From positions 1,149,828-1,213,827 of the forward strand of contig NZ_KZ454939.1 of the NCBI RefSeq assembly GCF_002797355.1: a DNA stretch of 64,000 bases, in the 5' to 3' direction. Positions within the stretch are counted from its first letter, which is position 1; each line of letters opens with the position of its first letter. The stretch is from Bacillus xiapuensis (GTDB lineage Bacteria; Bacillota; Bacilli; Bacillales; Domibacillaceae). Below, piece after piece: positions 1 to 8,421 of this stretch. The notes under the pieces were generated by a model. The model saw only the letters and a program-made list of their open reading frames with translations, was not told the DNA's origin and ran no database searches. Both the position numbers and the translations under genes were made by a program.

Positions 1-578
1 GCGATTATGAAAGAACGGAAGAAACCATCAATAATGAAGTGAACCGGATCCGTAAGAAAATTACCGAAAGCCCTTATAAAATCAGGGATTTAGGTATCCA
101 AGTGATGGTGGAACCGCCTAAGGCTAACGATCCCGAATCTCTGCCTCAGGAGCGAGTGGATGATATTCAGCAAATGCTTGGAACGATTGTGCGCACATCC
201 ATTGATAAAGACTTCGGTGCAGACATTACCGATCAAGACTTAAATGATAAAATCTCTGTCTCTGTTCAGCCGTTTAAAGGCAAAGTGGATTTTGAAGAAG
301 AGACAAAACCATTGCTTCCGTGGTGGGCCTATGTCATCGGTGGAATCTTGCTTGTCGTAATCGGGCTTCTCGTTTTCTTTATGATCCGTTCTCGAAGAAA
401 ACAAGAAGAAGACGAGGAGGAAGATTACGAGGAAGAAGCCTTCATTGAAGAAGAGGAATTAGATATTAGTGAGGTGCAGCCAGAAGGAAGCGCCAAGAGA
501 AAACAGCTGGAAAAAATGGCAAAAGAAAAGCCGGAGGAATTTGCCAAATTATTGAGATCATGGTTGTCAGAGGATTAG
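1..578 (+). CDS. fliF: FliF, flagellar MS-ring protein (C-terminal part; 5' end outside window)
   Basis: The frame is open from the first bases (codons in phase with position 3), so only the C-terminal ~191 residues are present. FliF forms the membrane-embedded MS ring on which the rotor and export gate assemble. One hydrophobic segment is visible (PWWAYVIGGILLVVIGLLVF), followed by a basic stop-transfer (RSRRK) and a very acidic cytoplasmic tail. The tail ends in EEFAKLLRSWLSED, the short helix that binds FliG in this family. fliG follows after 13 bases, as in the B. subtilis fla/che operon. The call rests on the TM-plus-tail layout and on context; the periplasmic ring domains cannot be seen. 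Confidence 0.93.
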   Translation, partial: DYERTEETINNEVNRIRKKITESPYKIRDLGIQVMVEPPKANDPESLPQERVDDIQQMLGTIVRTSIDKDFGADITDQDLNDKISVSVQPFKGKVDFEEETKPLLPWWAYVIGGILLVVIGLLVFFMIRSRRKQEEDEEEDYEEEAFIEEEELDISEVQPEGSAKRKQLEKMAKEKPEEFAKLLRSWLSED

Positions 579-591
579 GGGGGAATGAGAG

Positions 592-1605
592 TTGGCAGTT
601 AAAGAAAAGAAACTTACAGGCAAGCAAAAAGCAGCGATCCTTCTTATATCCCTTGGACCCGACGTATCCGCTTCCGTCTATAAGCATTTGTCTGAAGAGG
701 AAATTGAACGTTTAACATTGGAAATATCCAGTGTGAAAAAAGTCGATACTGAAGCGAAAGAAGAAGTATTTGAAGAATTCCATAACATCGCTCTAGCTCA
801 AGACTATATCAGCCAAGGAGGAATCGGCTACGCCAAGACCGTTCTAGAAAAAGCATTAGGGAAAGACCAGGCTCAGGCGATCATTAATCGGCTGACATCC
901 TCCTTGCAAGTCAAACCATTTGACTTTGCGCGCAGGGCAGATGCGGGCCAAATCTTAAATTTCATTCAGAATGAGCATCCACAAACGATCGCGCTCATTT
1001 TATCCTATCTTGATCCGCAGCAAGCCGGTCAAATACTGTCTGAATTGCCTCAGGAGGTTCAAGCGGATATCGCGAAGCGGATTGCCGTGATGGATATTAC
1101 ATCGCCGGAAATTATCAATGAAGTGGAGGCTATTCTTGAACGGAAGCTGAGTGCAACGGTGACGCAGGACTTTACCCAAACTGGCGGAGTCGAAGCAGTT
1201 GTGGAAGTGCTGAATGGCGTCGACCGATCCACAGAAAAAACGATATTGGATGCCTTAGAAATACAAGACCCTGAGCTTGCTGAAGAAATTAAGAAACGGA
1301 TGTTTGTCTTTGAAGACATTGTTACCTTGGATAATCGTTCAATCCAGCGGGTCATCCGGGATTGTGAAAATGAAGATCTATTGCTTTCCTTAAAGGTATC
1401 CAGCGAAGAGGTGAAAGAGGTTGTTTTCCGCAATATGTCGAAGCGGATGGTTGAAACCTTTAAAGAAGAAATGGAATTTATGGGACCTGTGCGTCTGCGG
1501 GATGTAGAGGAAGCGCAATCCCGTATAGTAGGAACCATTCGCAGACTGGAAGAGACAGGTGAAATCATCATAGCCCGCGGCGGGGGAGATGATATTATTG
1601 TCTAA
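592..1605 (+). CDS. fliG: FliG, flagellar motor switch protein
   Basis: Rotor/switch protein of the C-ring that contacts the stator and, with FliM and FliY, sets rotation direction. It has 337 residues, the usual length. The N-terminal region (KLTGKQKAAILLISLG) is the FliF-binding domain, a middle armadillo-like part contains EHPQTIALILSYL, and the C-terminal domain carries the charged torque helix region (DNRSIQRVIRDCENEDLLLSLK). It ends with the typical GEIIIARGGGDDIIV. The start is TTG at 592, read from a G-rich site (GGGGGG, about 578-583) 8 bases upstream; no better start exists. The 3' end overlaps fliH. Confidence 0.97.
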   Translation: MAVKEKKLTGKQKAAILLISLGPDVSASVYKHLSEEEIERLTLEISSVKKVDTEAKEEVFEEFHNIALAQDYISQGGIGYAKTVLEKALGKDQAQAIINRLTSSLQVKPFDFARRADAGQILNFIQNEHPQTIALILSYLDPQQAGQILSELPQEVQADIAKRIAVMDITSPEIINEVEAILERKLSATVTQDFTQTGGVEAVVEVLNGVDRSTEKTILDALEIQDPELAEEIKKRMFVFEDIVTLDNRSIQRVIRDCENEDLLLSLKVSSEEVKEVVFRNMSKRMVETFKEEMEFMGPVRLRDVEEAQSRIVGTIRRLEETGEIIIARGGGDDIIV

Positions 1606-2383
1606 TATTATTAAGTCTCAAAGTGCCAAGCACGTGGATAACGCCAGCAAAACCATTCAGATCAGAGTGATTCAAACAGAAAAAAAAACTTTCGAAGCTA
1701 GGGAAGCAGCGTTAGAAAATTCGGCGGTATTTTTTGAGAAGGATCGCCAAAAAGTCCTCGACGAAGCGCATGCACAGGCCAGCAGCTTGCTGGAGAGGGC
1801 ACAAGCGGAAAGCGAGCAAATCCGTCGGCAAGTGGAGCAAGAGAGACAATCTTGGCAAGAAGAGAAAAAGCAGCTGCGGGAACAGGCTTATCAAGAGGGG
1901 TATGAGGCGGGATTTCAAGAAGGCCGGAAAAATGGCTACAGCGAGTATGCAGAGAGAATCGCAACTGCTGTAAGGACCGTTGACTGCTCGAAGGAAGAGT
2001 ATATCAGAAACGTTCAGCATGCCGACCAAACCATCCTTGATATTGCCATAAAGTCAGCTGAAAAGATCATGAATCAGGTGTTAGAGGAGCAGCCGGAAAG
2101 GTTTTTCCCTGTGATAAAACAAGCGCTGAAAGATTTGTATGATCAAAAAGAAATACAAATTCATGTACATCCCGTTCAATATCCAATGGTCGTCGAGCAG
2201 AAAGAGGAGCTTGAAGAGATGATTCCGGCGGATGCCGCCTGCTATATTTATCCGAATGAAGAAGTGGGTGAGAACGGCTGCTATATAGAAACGGGCCAAG
2301 GAAGAATGGATGTGGGAATCGATAGCCAGCTTCATCAGCTGCGCGCGCAATTATTCGATTTGCTTGAGGGTGAAGAAGATTGA
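1598..2383 (+). CDS. fliH: FliH, flagellar export ATPase regulator
   Basis: Negative regulator and stator-like partner of the FliI ATPase in flagellar type III export. The protein is a long charged, Gln/Glu-rich coiled coil (about residues 30-120) containing GxxxG-like spacings (YQEGYEAGFQEGRKNGYSEY). A C-terminal domain resembles V/F-ATPase E subunits. An in-frame ATG at 1589 directly abuts the GGGGGAG site (1582-1588), which is too close to be used. TTG 1598 has a 9-base spacer and gives the family-like start MSNIIK, so I place the start there. It overlaps fliG by 8 bases and fliI by 4. Confidence 0.93.
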   Translation: MSNIIKSQSAKHVDNASKTIQIRVIQTEKKTFEAREAALENSAVFFEKDRQKVLDEAHAQASSLLERAQAESEQIRRQVEQERQSWQEEKKQLREQAYQEGYEAGFQEGRKNGYSEYAERIATAVRTVDCSKEEYIRNVQHADQTILDIAIKSAEKIMNQVLEEQPERFFPVIKQALKDLYDQKEIQIHVHPVQYPMVVEQKEELEEMIPADAACYIYPNEEVGENGCYIETGQGRMDVGIDSQLHQLRAQLFDLLEGEED

Positions 2384-3705
2384 ATCTGACAAAATTAACA
2401 GCCAAAATCGAACATTTGGACACATACAAGCATTATGGCCGGATAAAACGGGTGGTCGGGCTGATGGTGGAGTCACAAGGACCGAAAACCGCCATCGGAG
2501 ACGTTTGTCTGATTTATCCCAATAAAGAAAGCGCCCCTTCAAGCTATATTCGCGCAGAAGTCATTGGGTTTAAAGAGGACATGGTGATGCTGATGCCATA
2601 TGGAGATATTAGCGACATTTCTCCCGGCAGTCTTGTCGAACCGTTAGGAGGGCCTCTAGAGATTAAAGTCGGGCCTTCGCTGATTGGAAAAGTCATTGAT
2701 TCAATGGGTGATCCGCTCGATGGATCGATTGTTCCGAAAGCCTTAACAGCGGTTGGCACAGAACAGAAACCTCCCAATCCGTTAAGCCGTCCGCCAATTC
2801 GCGAGCGGCTGGAGGTAGGCGTGAGAGCCATTGATAGTATGCTGACAGTCGGCAAAGGGCAACGGATTGGAATATTCGCCGGCAGCGGTGTGGGAAAGAG
2901 CACATTGCTCGGGATGATTGCCAGAAATACGAAGGCGGATTTAATCGTCATAGCTTTAATAGGAGAGCGCGGCAGAGAGGTTCGAGAATTCATTGAGCGT
3001 GATCTCGGACCAGAAGGAAAAGCGCGTTCCATCGTGGTGGCGGCCACATCGGATCAGCCGGCGCTCATGAGAATCAAGGGCGCCTTTACCGCCACGGCTA
3101 TAGCTGAGTACTTTCGTGATAGAGGCTTGAACGTCATGCTGATGATGGACTCTGTCACAAGGGTGGCGATGGCGCAGCGCGAGGTCGGCTTAGCCGTTGG
3201 CGAGCCTCCAGCTACGAAAGGGTATACTCCTTCTGTTTTTGCTATCCTCCCTAAGTTGCTCGAACGCACTGGAACTAATCATGTCGGCACGATCACTGCT
3301 TTTTATACCGTTTTGGTGGACGGAGATGATATGAATGAGCCGATTGCCGATGCGGTTCGGGGAATTTTAGACGGACATATCGTTTTAGACCGAGAGTTAG
3401 CGAATAAAGGACATTATCCGGCCATCAATGTACTGAAAAGCGTCAGCCGCTTGATGAGCCACTTGGCCACGGATGAGCATCAGCAAGCGGCAATTAAGAT
3501 CCGCGATATGCTAAGCACGTATAAAAACTCGGAGGATTTGATTAATATCGGCGCCTACAAAAAAGGTTCTTCAGCAGAAATTGATCAGGCGATTGACTAT
3601 TACCCGAAGATTAATTCCTATTTAAAACAGCGCACAGATGAAAAAGTTTCGTTAGCTGACAGTGTGCAATCTCTTATTCAGTTAGCTGAAAAAGGAGAAT
3701 GGTAG
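2380..3705 (+). CDS. fliI: FliI, flagellum-specific export ATPase
   Basis: Hexameric F1-beta-like ATPase that energises and directs export of flagellar axial proteins. The Walker A motif GSGVGKST is at about residues 168-175; Walker B (VMLMMDSVTR) and the signature RAIDSMLTVGKGQRIGIFAG are present, with GYTPSVFAILPKLLER further on. The length of 441 residues is normal. The TTG start overlaps the fliH stop as ATTGA, implying translational coupling. The neighbours fliH and fliJ complete the soluble export complex. Confidence 0.97.
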   Translation: MNLTKLTAKIEHLDTYKHYGRIKRVVGLMVESQGPKTAIGDVCLIYPNKESAPSSYIRAEVIGFKEDMVMLMPYGDISDISPGSLVEPLGGPLEIKVGPSLIGKVIDSMGDPLDGSIVPKALTAVGTEQKPPNPLSRPPIRERLEVGVRAIDSMLTVGKGQRIGIFAGSGVGKSTLLGMIARNTKADLIVIALIGERGREVREFIERDLGPEGKARSIVVAATSDQPALMRIKGAFTATAIAEYFRDRGLNVMLMMDSVTRVAMAQREVGLAVGEPPATKGYTPSVFAILPKLLERTGTNHVGTITAFYTVLVDGDDMNEPIADAVRGILDGHIVLDRELANKGHYPAINVLKSVSRLMSHLATDEHQQAAIKIRDMLSTYKNSEDLINIGAYKKGSSAEIDQAIDYYPKINSYLKQRTDEKVSLADSVQSLIQLAEKGEW

Positions 3706-3706
3706 A

Positions 3707-4150
3707 GTGGGTTATCAATATAAATTTTCCAAAATACTGCAGTTAAAAGAGCGGGAAAAAGAAGAAACACAATCACTTTATGCGGAAGCGGCAAAAACTT
3801 TCGAGAAGGCAGCAGAAAAGCTCTATTGGCTGTTGAAAAAGAAAGAGGAGCTGATCGACTTTCAAGAGGTGAAAATGGCCAGTGGTTTTGCTATCCATGA
3901 AATTCAGCATTATCAGCAATTTGTTTCCAATCTTGAACAAACAATCAGCTATCAGCAGCAAATCGTCATGAATGCCCGCAGCCGCATGCAATGGTGCGCT
4001 CAGCAGTTAAAAGAAAAGAATATAGAAGTGAAGAAATACGAAAAGATCAAAGAAAAAGATGTTCAAAGATTCAATGAATGTTTGCGGATGAATGAGGCCA
4101 TGCAAATGGACGAAATCTCAGCCATTCAGTTTATGAACCGCGGAAAATAG
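3707..4150 (+). CDS. fliJ: FliJ, flagellar export chaperone-escort protein
   Basis: A 147-residue protein that is almost entirely heptad-like charged helix (for example KILQLKEREKEETQSLYAEAAKTF). This is the antiparallel coiled coil of FliJ, which inserts into the FliI ring much as F1 gamma does and recycles export chaperones. The GTG start lies one base after the fliI stop, with the AAGGAGAATGG site inside the end of fliI. The family diverges strongly in sequence, so the identification rests on length, coiled coil and position. Confidence 0.9.
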   Translation: MGYQYKFSKILQLKEREKEETQSLYAEAAKTFEKAAEKLYWLLKKKEELIDFQEVKMASGFAIHEIQHYQQFVSNLEQTISYQQQIVMNARSRMQWCAQQLKEKNIEVKKYEKIKEKDVQRFNECLRMNEAMQMDEISAIQFMNRGK

Positions 4151-4158
4151 GTGATGAT

Positions 4159-4779
4159 ATGGCGAAGAAAAAGAAAAAGGATGCCGCTGTAGCAGAAAAT
4201 CAAGAGAAAAGCAGTGTGTTTCAATGGGTGCTGTTTGTAATTGTGATTCCGCTTCTTTTCGCTATCACAATCGCTTTGATTGTCATGACAATTGCAGGTG
4301 TCAATGTTTTTGAAAAAGCGAAGGATATCGGTCAGAACATCCCGGGGATATCCAGCATGCTCGATGATGAAAAAGCCGATGAAAGCGGGAAACCAGCTCA
4401 AGAAAAAATGACTTCGTTACAGGCGGAATTAAAAAATAAAGAAGCAAAGCTAGAGAAGCTTCAGAAGAAACTGGATGATTCCGACAAAGAGATTGAAAGC
4501 CTGAAAACGGAAAGGGATCGTCTGGAAGTTCAATTAGAACAGCTTCAAAAACAAGCAGAAAAACCGAAAACGGAAGAGAAAAAAGCAAATACCTTAACGG
4601 CTACGTATAAAGAAATGTCACCCAAAAACATCGCAAATATTTTAGTCAATTTAAAAGACAATGAGGCGATTGCTATTTTGTCTGAATTAGATACGAAAAA
4701 GCAGGCAGAAATCATGGAGAAGCTTCCGCCGGCTACAGCTGCGAACTATACAAAAAAATTATCAGAGACAGCTCAGTAA
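4159..4779 (+). CDS. ylxF: YlxF, MotE-like membrane protein with MgtE N-terminal-type domain
   Basis: It has a short basic N-terminus (MAKKKKKD), one membrane segment (about residues 23-50, FQWVLFVIVIPLLFAITIAL), a long coiled coil (about 85-140, SLQAELKNKEAKLEKLQKKL) and a C-terminal domain (YKEMSPKNIANILVNLKDNEAIAILSEL). That last domain matches the helical repeat also found at the N-terminus of MgtE. The same gene lies between fliJ and fliK in Bacillus. In other bacteria MotE-type proteins act as MotB chaperones; a role here in flagellar assembly or stator function is inference. Confidence 0.88.
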   Translation: MAKKKKKDAAVAENQEKSSVFQWVLFVIVIPLLFAITIALIVMTIAGVNVFEKAKDIGQNIPGISSMLDDEKADESGKPAQEKMTSLQAELKNKEAKLEKLQKKLDDSDKEIESLKTERDRLEVQLEQLQKQAEKPKTEEKKANTLTATYKEMSPKNIANILVNLKDNEAIAILSELDTKKQAEIMEKLPPATAANYTKKLSETAQ

Positions 4780-4804
4780 TGAAAAAGGATAGGAGGTGGA
4801 AGGG

Positions 4805-6121
4805 ATGATGCAGGCAGTAACCGCCGCAGCGAACCAGGCAGCAGCCCCACAGGAAACGGCTCCAAAAACCGCTGCTTCAGGCAAGGGTTTTCAGTCGTTA
4901 TTGCAGGAACAAACCGATGTGGCTGCTTTGGAGCCAAAGCCGGATCAACAAACGCAATCGATCGCAAATAACATCGGGATATTGCAAGCAAAGAGCATGG
5001 AAGAAATCCCGGCTATTCCTCCGGCGTTAAAGCAACTACTCAAAGAATGGATGTCCGACGGGAAAATGCCGGCATTTTCAGACATTGCTGCTCTGCTTGG
5101 AGTGCAGATGGGGGAACTGCAGCAGCTGATTCAGCAGCTTTCAGAGCAATTAAATCACATTCCATTGAAGCAGGAAAGTGAAGATGCGGAAAGCCCATCA
5201 TTTGCCGAGGGCGAGGGGATCGCAGCGGAAAGCGTGCTGCACGTGATTCAGCTGCTGGCGGCCGCCGAGCCAAAGAATTGGCCGGTGAAGGAAAGAAAAA
5301 CCATCGAAACTATATTGCAAGCGGGAAAACTGTGGGAATTGATGGGCACAAAAGCTGACATGAACAGCAAACAGATTCAGCTGCATCAAAAAGTCAAACA
5401 GCAGCTGGAAGAATTGGCTGTTCAGCTGGGAAAGCAACTGCCGTCACCGAAACAAAAATCAGCGCTAATCTTGCAAAAAGCATTCACTCATTATCTTCAG
5501 CCGGCTGCTGACCGGATGAATAGCTCAAATTTACAAAATGCATTCATTCAACATGCCAACGGAAAAATAGTTGCCGATTCCAGAACCATAGCTGAACCAT
5601 CGGCTTTGGGGAAAGAAGGAGCACAGTCCATCCAGCCGCTGCTTCATACTTTAGGCAATACCGATCGCTTTACCATGACCGTGTCTACGAATCCGAAACC
5701 GATGAACATGGAACAGTTTATAGAAAAGTTCACGCGCATGCTTGGAAGCTCAAACATGGTCAAAACGCCAAATGGCCATAAGCTTTTGATTAAGTTATAT
5801 CCCGAACAGCTTGGCAGTTTGCGAGTGGAACTGCTTCAGCAAAATGGCGTGATGACAGCTAGAATTCTTTCCTCAACAGCGATGGTGAAAGATTTGCTTG
5901 AACAGCATGCCCACAGCTTAAAGCAAGCGTTTGGCCAGCAAAATATTGCTGTGGATAAACTGGAGATTACTTTCAGCCAGGCAGACCCGCAAAAGTTTGA
6001 TCGCTCATCACAGCAGCAGCAACAGCAAGCGAAACAGCAACAATCGCAAAAACAGCAGCCGGAACCAGAGGAGCAGCCTGCAGAGGAATTTAAAGATGTG
6101 CTATTAAATATCGAAGTGTAG
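4805..6121 (+). CDS. fliK: FliK, flagellar hook-length control protein
   Basis: Secreted ruler and switch for hook length; it changes export specificity at FlhB when the hook is complete. The N-terminal two thirds are Gln/Ala-rich and low in structure. The C-terminal Flg_hook domain is clear (LYPEQLGSLRVELLQQNGVM, then TARILSSTAMVKDLLEQHAH). A poly-Gln tail (HSSQQQQQQAKQQQ-like) precedes the end. The GTG at 4796 is part of the AGGAGG ribosome site itself (4791-4796), so the start is ATG 4805, 8 bases downstream. The length of 438 residues is within the variable range for Bacillus FliK. Confidence 0.93.
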   Translation: MMQAVTAAANQAAAPQETAPKTAASGKGFQSLLQEQTDVAALEPKPDQQTQSIANNIGILQAKSMEEIPAIPPALKQLLKEWMSDGKMPAFSDIAALLGVQMGELQQLIQQLSEQLNHIPLKQESEDAESPSFAEGEGIAAESVLHVIQLLAAAEPKNWPVKERKTIETILQAGKLWELMGTKADMNSKQIQLHQKVKQQLEELAVQLGKQLPSPKQKSALILQKAFTHYLQPAADRMNSSNLQNAFIQHANGKIVADSRTIAEPSALGKEGAQSIQPLLHTLGNTDRFTMTVSTNPKPMNMEQFIEKFTRMLGSSNMVKTPNGHKLLIKLYPEQLGSLRVELLQQNGVMTARILSSTAMVKDLLEQHAHSLKQAFGQQNIAVDKLEITFSQADPQKFDRSSQQQQQQAKQQQSQKQQPEPEEQPAEEFKDVLLNIEV

Positions 6122-6129
6122 GTGATCGT

Positions 6130-6765
6130 ATGGCAAAGATTGATCCAAGTTTATACTTGCAAAATAAGCCAGCAGAAAAAAGAACTGGAAACAGCAATTT
6201 GGGAAAAGATGAGTTTTTAAAAATCTTAATGACTCAGCTGCAAAATCAGGATCCGTTAAATCCGATGGAGGATAAAGACTTTATCGCACAGATGGCAACA
6301 TTTTCTTCTCTTGAACAAATGACGAAGATGGCTTCTTCCTTTGAGAAATTTATGCAAATGCAGCAATCTTCACAAATGGTCAGCTATCATTCGTTTGTCG
6401 GAAAAGAAGTCACTTGGCATAAGATCATTCCGAGTGAAGATGCGCAAGAAAAGCCAGCCGTTCAAGAAGGAAGCGGCACGATTGCTTCCATTCGCTATAA
6501 AGGGGACGGTGTGGAATTTACTCTCTCAGATGGCACGGTACTGGAGCCGGCCAATATTTCTGAAGTGAAAGGCGGAGCGTCTGGCGGAAGCAGCACGTTA
6601 GTGGAAGCCAGTCACTTAATCGGACATACCGTATCATGGAATAAAGACGGTAAGGAGCTTTCAGCGATTGTGCGCTCCGTTTCATCGAAGGAGGGCGCTA
6701 TCTTGCTGCATTTAGATAATGGCGATAAAATCCCTCCCTCTTCTTTAACGAAAATTGAAAAATGA
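6130..6765 (+). CDS. flgD: FlgD, flagellar hook assembly (cap) protein
   Basis: Scaffold that caps the growing hook and is needed for FlgE polymerisation. The conserved N-terminal block DEFLKILMTQLQNQDPLNPMED followed by FIAQMATFSSLEQM is present (about residues 27-65). The C-terminal half is beta-rich, consistent with the FlgD Tudor/Ig-like region. The length of 211 residues is fitting. It starts with ATG 8 bases after the fliK stop and is followed by an unusually long (110 b) gap before flgE. Confidence 0.95.
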   Translation: MAKIDPSLYLQNKPAEKRTGNSNLGKDEFLKILMTQLQNQDPLNPMEDKDFIAQMATFSSLEQMTKMASSFEKFMQMQQSSQMVSYHSFVGKEVTWHKIIPSEDAQEKPAVQEGSGTIASIRYKGDGVEFTLSDGTVLEPANISEVKGGASGGSSTLVEASHLIGHTVSWNKDGKELSAIVRSVSSKEGAILLHLDNGDKIPPSSLTKIEK

Positions 6766-6875
6766 AGAAGAGAGAAAAGGGGGCCGTTCAGCGCACGGCA
6801 ATGATGAGAAACAAAGTGAAAACGAAGGAAAGCGCCTGCGAATAACAGGCTTAATATGAAAGGGGAAATAAAACG
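6766..6875 (+). other. flgD-flgE spacer with two small hairpins
   Basis: This 110-base non-coding spacer is long for this tightly packed operon. It contains two short inverted repeats, GCCGT/ACGGC (6783-6799) and GCCTG/CAGGC (6834-6850), and then the flgE ribosome site AAAGGGGA near 6859-6866. No promoter that I can support and no U-tract is visible. The hairpins may only affect mRNA stability. Confidence 0.4.
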
Positions 6876-7661
6876 ATGCTACGCTCTATGTACTCTGGAA
6901 TTAGCGGAATGAAAGGATTTCAAACGAAGCTTGATGTTATTGGAAACAATATTGCCAATGTCAATACCTTTGGATTTAAAAAAGGCCGCGTGATCTTTAA
7001 AGATATGATCAGTCAGCAGATTTCAGGAGCCAGCGCACCTACAGGTACTCGCGGCGGAACGAATCCGCGCCAAGTAGGGCTTGGAAGCCAATTAGGCGCC
7101 ATTGATACGATTCATACAGAAGGAAGCACCCAAACCACGAATAGACTGTTAGACTTGGCAATTTCCGGTGATGGCTTTTTCCAAGTAAAGGACGGAAATG
7201 AAACTTTCTATACAAGAGCCGGAAATTTTTACTTAGATAAAGAGGGAACGATAGTCAATGCCGATGGCCTTAAATTAGTATTGTTAAATGGAGGGGCAGT
7301 TCCTAAAGGTGCGACAAAGCTGTCTATCGGGGCGGATGGAACTGTAAGTTACACAGATGCTAATGGTGCTCTAAAAACCGCAGGAACCATTCAGCTTGCC
7401 AAATTTGCCAATCCAGACGGACTGATGAAGGTCGGGAATAATTTGTTCTCTCCAACGCCGAACTCTGGTGATCCTGAATCTCTAGCTCCTGGAGAAGGAG
7501 GCAGCGGGAAAATTGTCCCCGGTACTTTAGAAATGTCTAACGTCGATCTTTCAGAAGAATTTACAGAGATGATTGTGGCGCAGCGCGGCTTTCAAGCGAA
7601 CACGCGGATCATTACGACATCCGATGAAATTCTGCAGGAGCTTGTCAATTTGAAACGATAA
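6876..7661 (+). CDS. flgE: FlgE, flagellar hook protein (short Bacillus type)
   Basis: Structural subunit of the hook. The N-terminal rod/hook signature is intact (MLRSMYSGISGMKGFQTKLD then VIGNNIANVNTFGFKKGRV). The C-terminal helix DLSEEFTEMIVAQRGFQANTRI, ending QELVNLKR, is the matching D0 domain. The 261 residues agree with the short Bacillus hook protein, historically annotated flgG in this operon. Position directly after flgD favours FlgE; a rod FlgG-like call cannot be fully excluded by sequence alone. Confidence 0.93.
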   Translation: MLRSMYSGISGMKGFQTKLDVIGNNIANVNTFGFKKGRVIFKDMISQQISGASAPTGTRGGTNPRQVGLGSQLGAIDTIHTEGSTQTTNRLLDLAISGDGFFQVKDGNETFYTRAGNFYLDKEGTIVNADGLKLVLLNGGAVPKGATKLSIGADGTVSYTDANGALKTAGTIQLAKFANPDGLMKVGNNLFSPTPNSGDPESLAPGEGGSGKIVPGTLEMSNVDLSEEFTEMIVAQRGFQANTRIITTSDEILQELVNLKR

Positions 7662-7680
7662 TAACTGATTTTTCAACATG

Positions 7681-7725
7681 AGGGAGGGGCCAGGGCTGGA
7701 GTCGTCACTCCAGCCCTGAAATAAA
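7681..7725 (+). promoter_or_regulatory. swrD translation initiation region with hairpin between SD and start
   Basis: The Shine-Dalgarno GGAGG (7683-7687) is 38 bases from the TTG start at 7726. Between them is a perfect 12-bp inverted repeat, CAGGGCTGGAGT (7691-7702), loop CGTC, ACTCCAGCCCTG (7707-7718). If the hairpin is looped out, the spacer is 3 + 7 = 10 bases, a usable distance. There is no U-tract after the hairpin (AAATAAA), so it is not a normal terminator. Phage T4 has genes whose SD is brought near the start by an intervening hairpin, as I recall. Confidence 0.65.
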
Positions 7726-7935
7726 TTGATCACAGTGACAAGATTAAACGGCAAACCCTTTTTAGTGAATGCGATTTATATTGAAACAATTGAAAGCTTT
7801 CCTGATACGACGATTACGCTTTTGAACGGAAAGAAATTTCTCGTCTGCGAGTCGGAGGATGAGGTGAGGAAGCGGATGGAGGATTTTTATCGCCGCGTGC
7901 AAATATTAGGGAAAATAGATTTCGGGGAGGATTAG
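7726..7935 (+). CDS. swrD: SwrD (YlzI/FlbD family), flagellar torque/swarming protein
   Basis: A 69-residue FlbD-family protein starting [20 protein letters not shown], with the family core (TRLNGKxFxxNAxxIExIE) and a C-terminal [13 protein letters not shown] helix. In B. subtilis SwrD raises flagellar motor power and is needed for swarming. The TTG start is the only one giving the full conserved N-terminus; a GTG at 7735 has no ribosome site. Its Shine-Dalgarno sequence is separated from the start by a strong hairpin. fliL follows one base after the stop. Confidence 0.92.
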   Translation: MITVTRLNGKPFLVNAIYIETIESFPDTTITLLNGKKFLVCESEDEVRKRMEDFYRRVQILGKIDFGED

Positions 7936-7936
7936 G

Positions 7937-8389
7937 ATGGAAACTGAAACGCAGGAAGTAAAAGGAAAAAATAAACTGCTCACCATCATGCTCGTTCTAT
8001 TAACAGTAATTTTATTAGTAGGCACAGTTGCCATTATCATTATTTTAAAAACAACAGGAGAAGGCACTGCAAAGGAACCAACAATTGATGAAGTCATTGA
8101 ATCGTCAGTGGATATTCCTGAGATGACGACAAACTTGGCTTCAGACGACTATATCCGTATTTCATTTAAAATTCAAACGGACAGCCAAGAAGCTATGGAA
8201 GAAATGACCAAGCGTGATTTTCAGGCGAAAAATATTATTATTCAGCAGCTGTCAGAAATGAAGGCTGAGGAGTTAAAAGGAAAAGAAGGAAAAGAGCGCT
8301 TGACCAGTCAATTGAAATCAGAATTAAATGATATTATGCAGGATGGAAAGGTTCTTGAAGTGTATATCACCTCTTATATCATCCAATAA
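7937..8389 (+). CDS. fliL: FliL, flagellar basal-body-associated protein
   Basis: Single-pass membrane protein that surrounds and supports the stator. A short cytoplasmic N-terminus is followed by one TM helix (about residues 15-38, LLTIMLVLLTVILLVGTVAI). An extracellular domain follows with the family motif DDYIRISFKIQTDS and a C-terminal GKVLEVYITSYIIQ. It has 150 residues. Ribosome site GGGGAGGATTAGG precedes ATG 7937. It lies in the swrD-fliL-fliM order typical of Bacillus. Confidence 0.94.
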   Translation: METETQEVKGKNKLLTIMLVLLTVILLVGTVAIIIILKTTGEGTAKEPTIDEVIESSVDIPEMTTNLASDDYIRISFKIQTDSQEAMEEMTKRDFQAKNIIIQQLSEMKAEELKGKEGKERLTSQLKSELNDIMQDGKVLEVYITSYIIQ

Positions 8390-8421
8390 CGAATGCCATT
8401 TTATTTGACGGAGGTGAGCAC

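Noticed and set aside
1059-1571. Long open frame on the - strand opposite fliG (170 codons)
   Set aside because: Ser/Thr-rich low-complexity translation, no ribosome site, and lies wholly opposite a well-supported gene; it is a codon-bias mirror.
6801-6845. 14-codon micro-ORF (ATG ATG AGA...) between flgD and flgE
   Set aside because: The nearest G-rich stretch is badly spaced, and nothing distinguishes it from chance.
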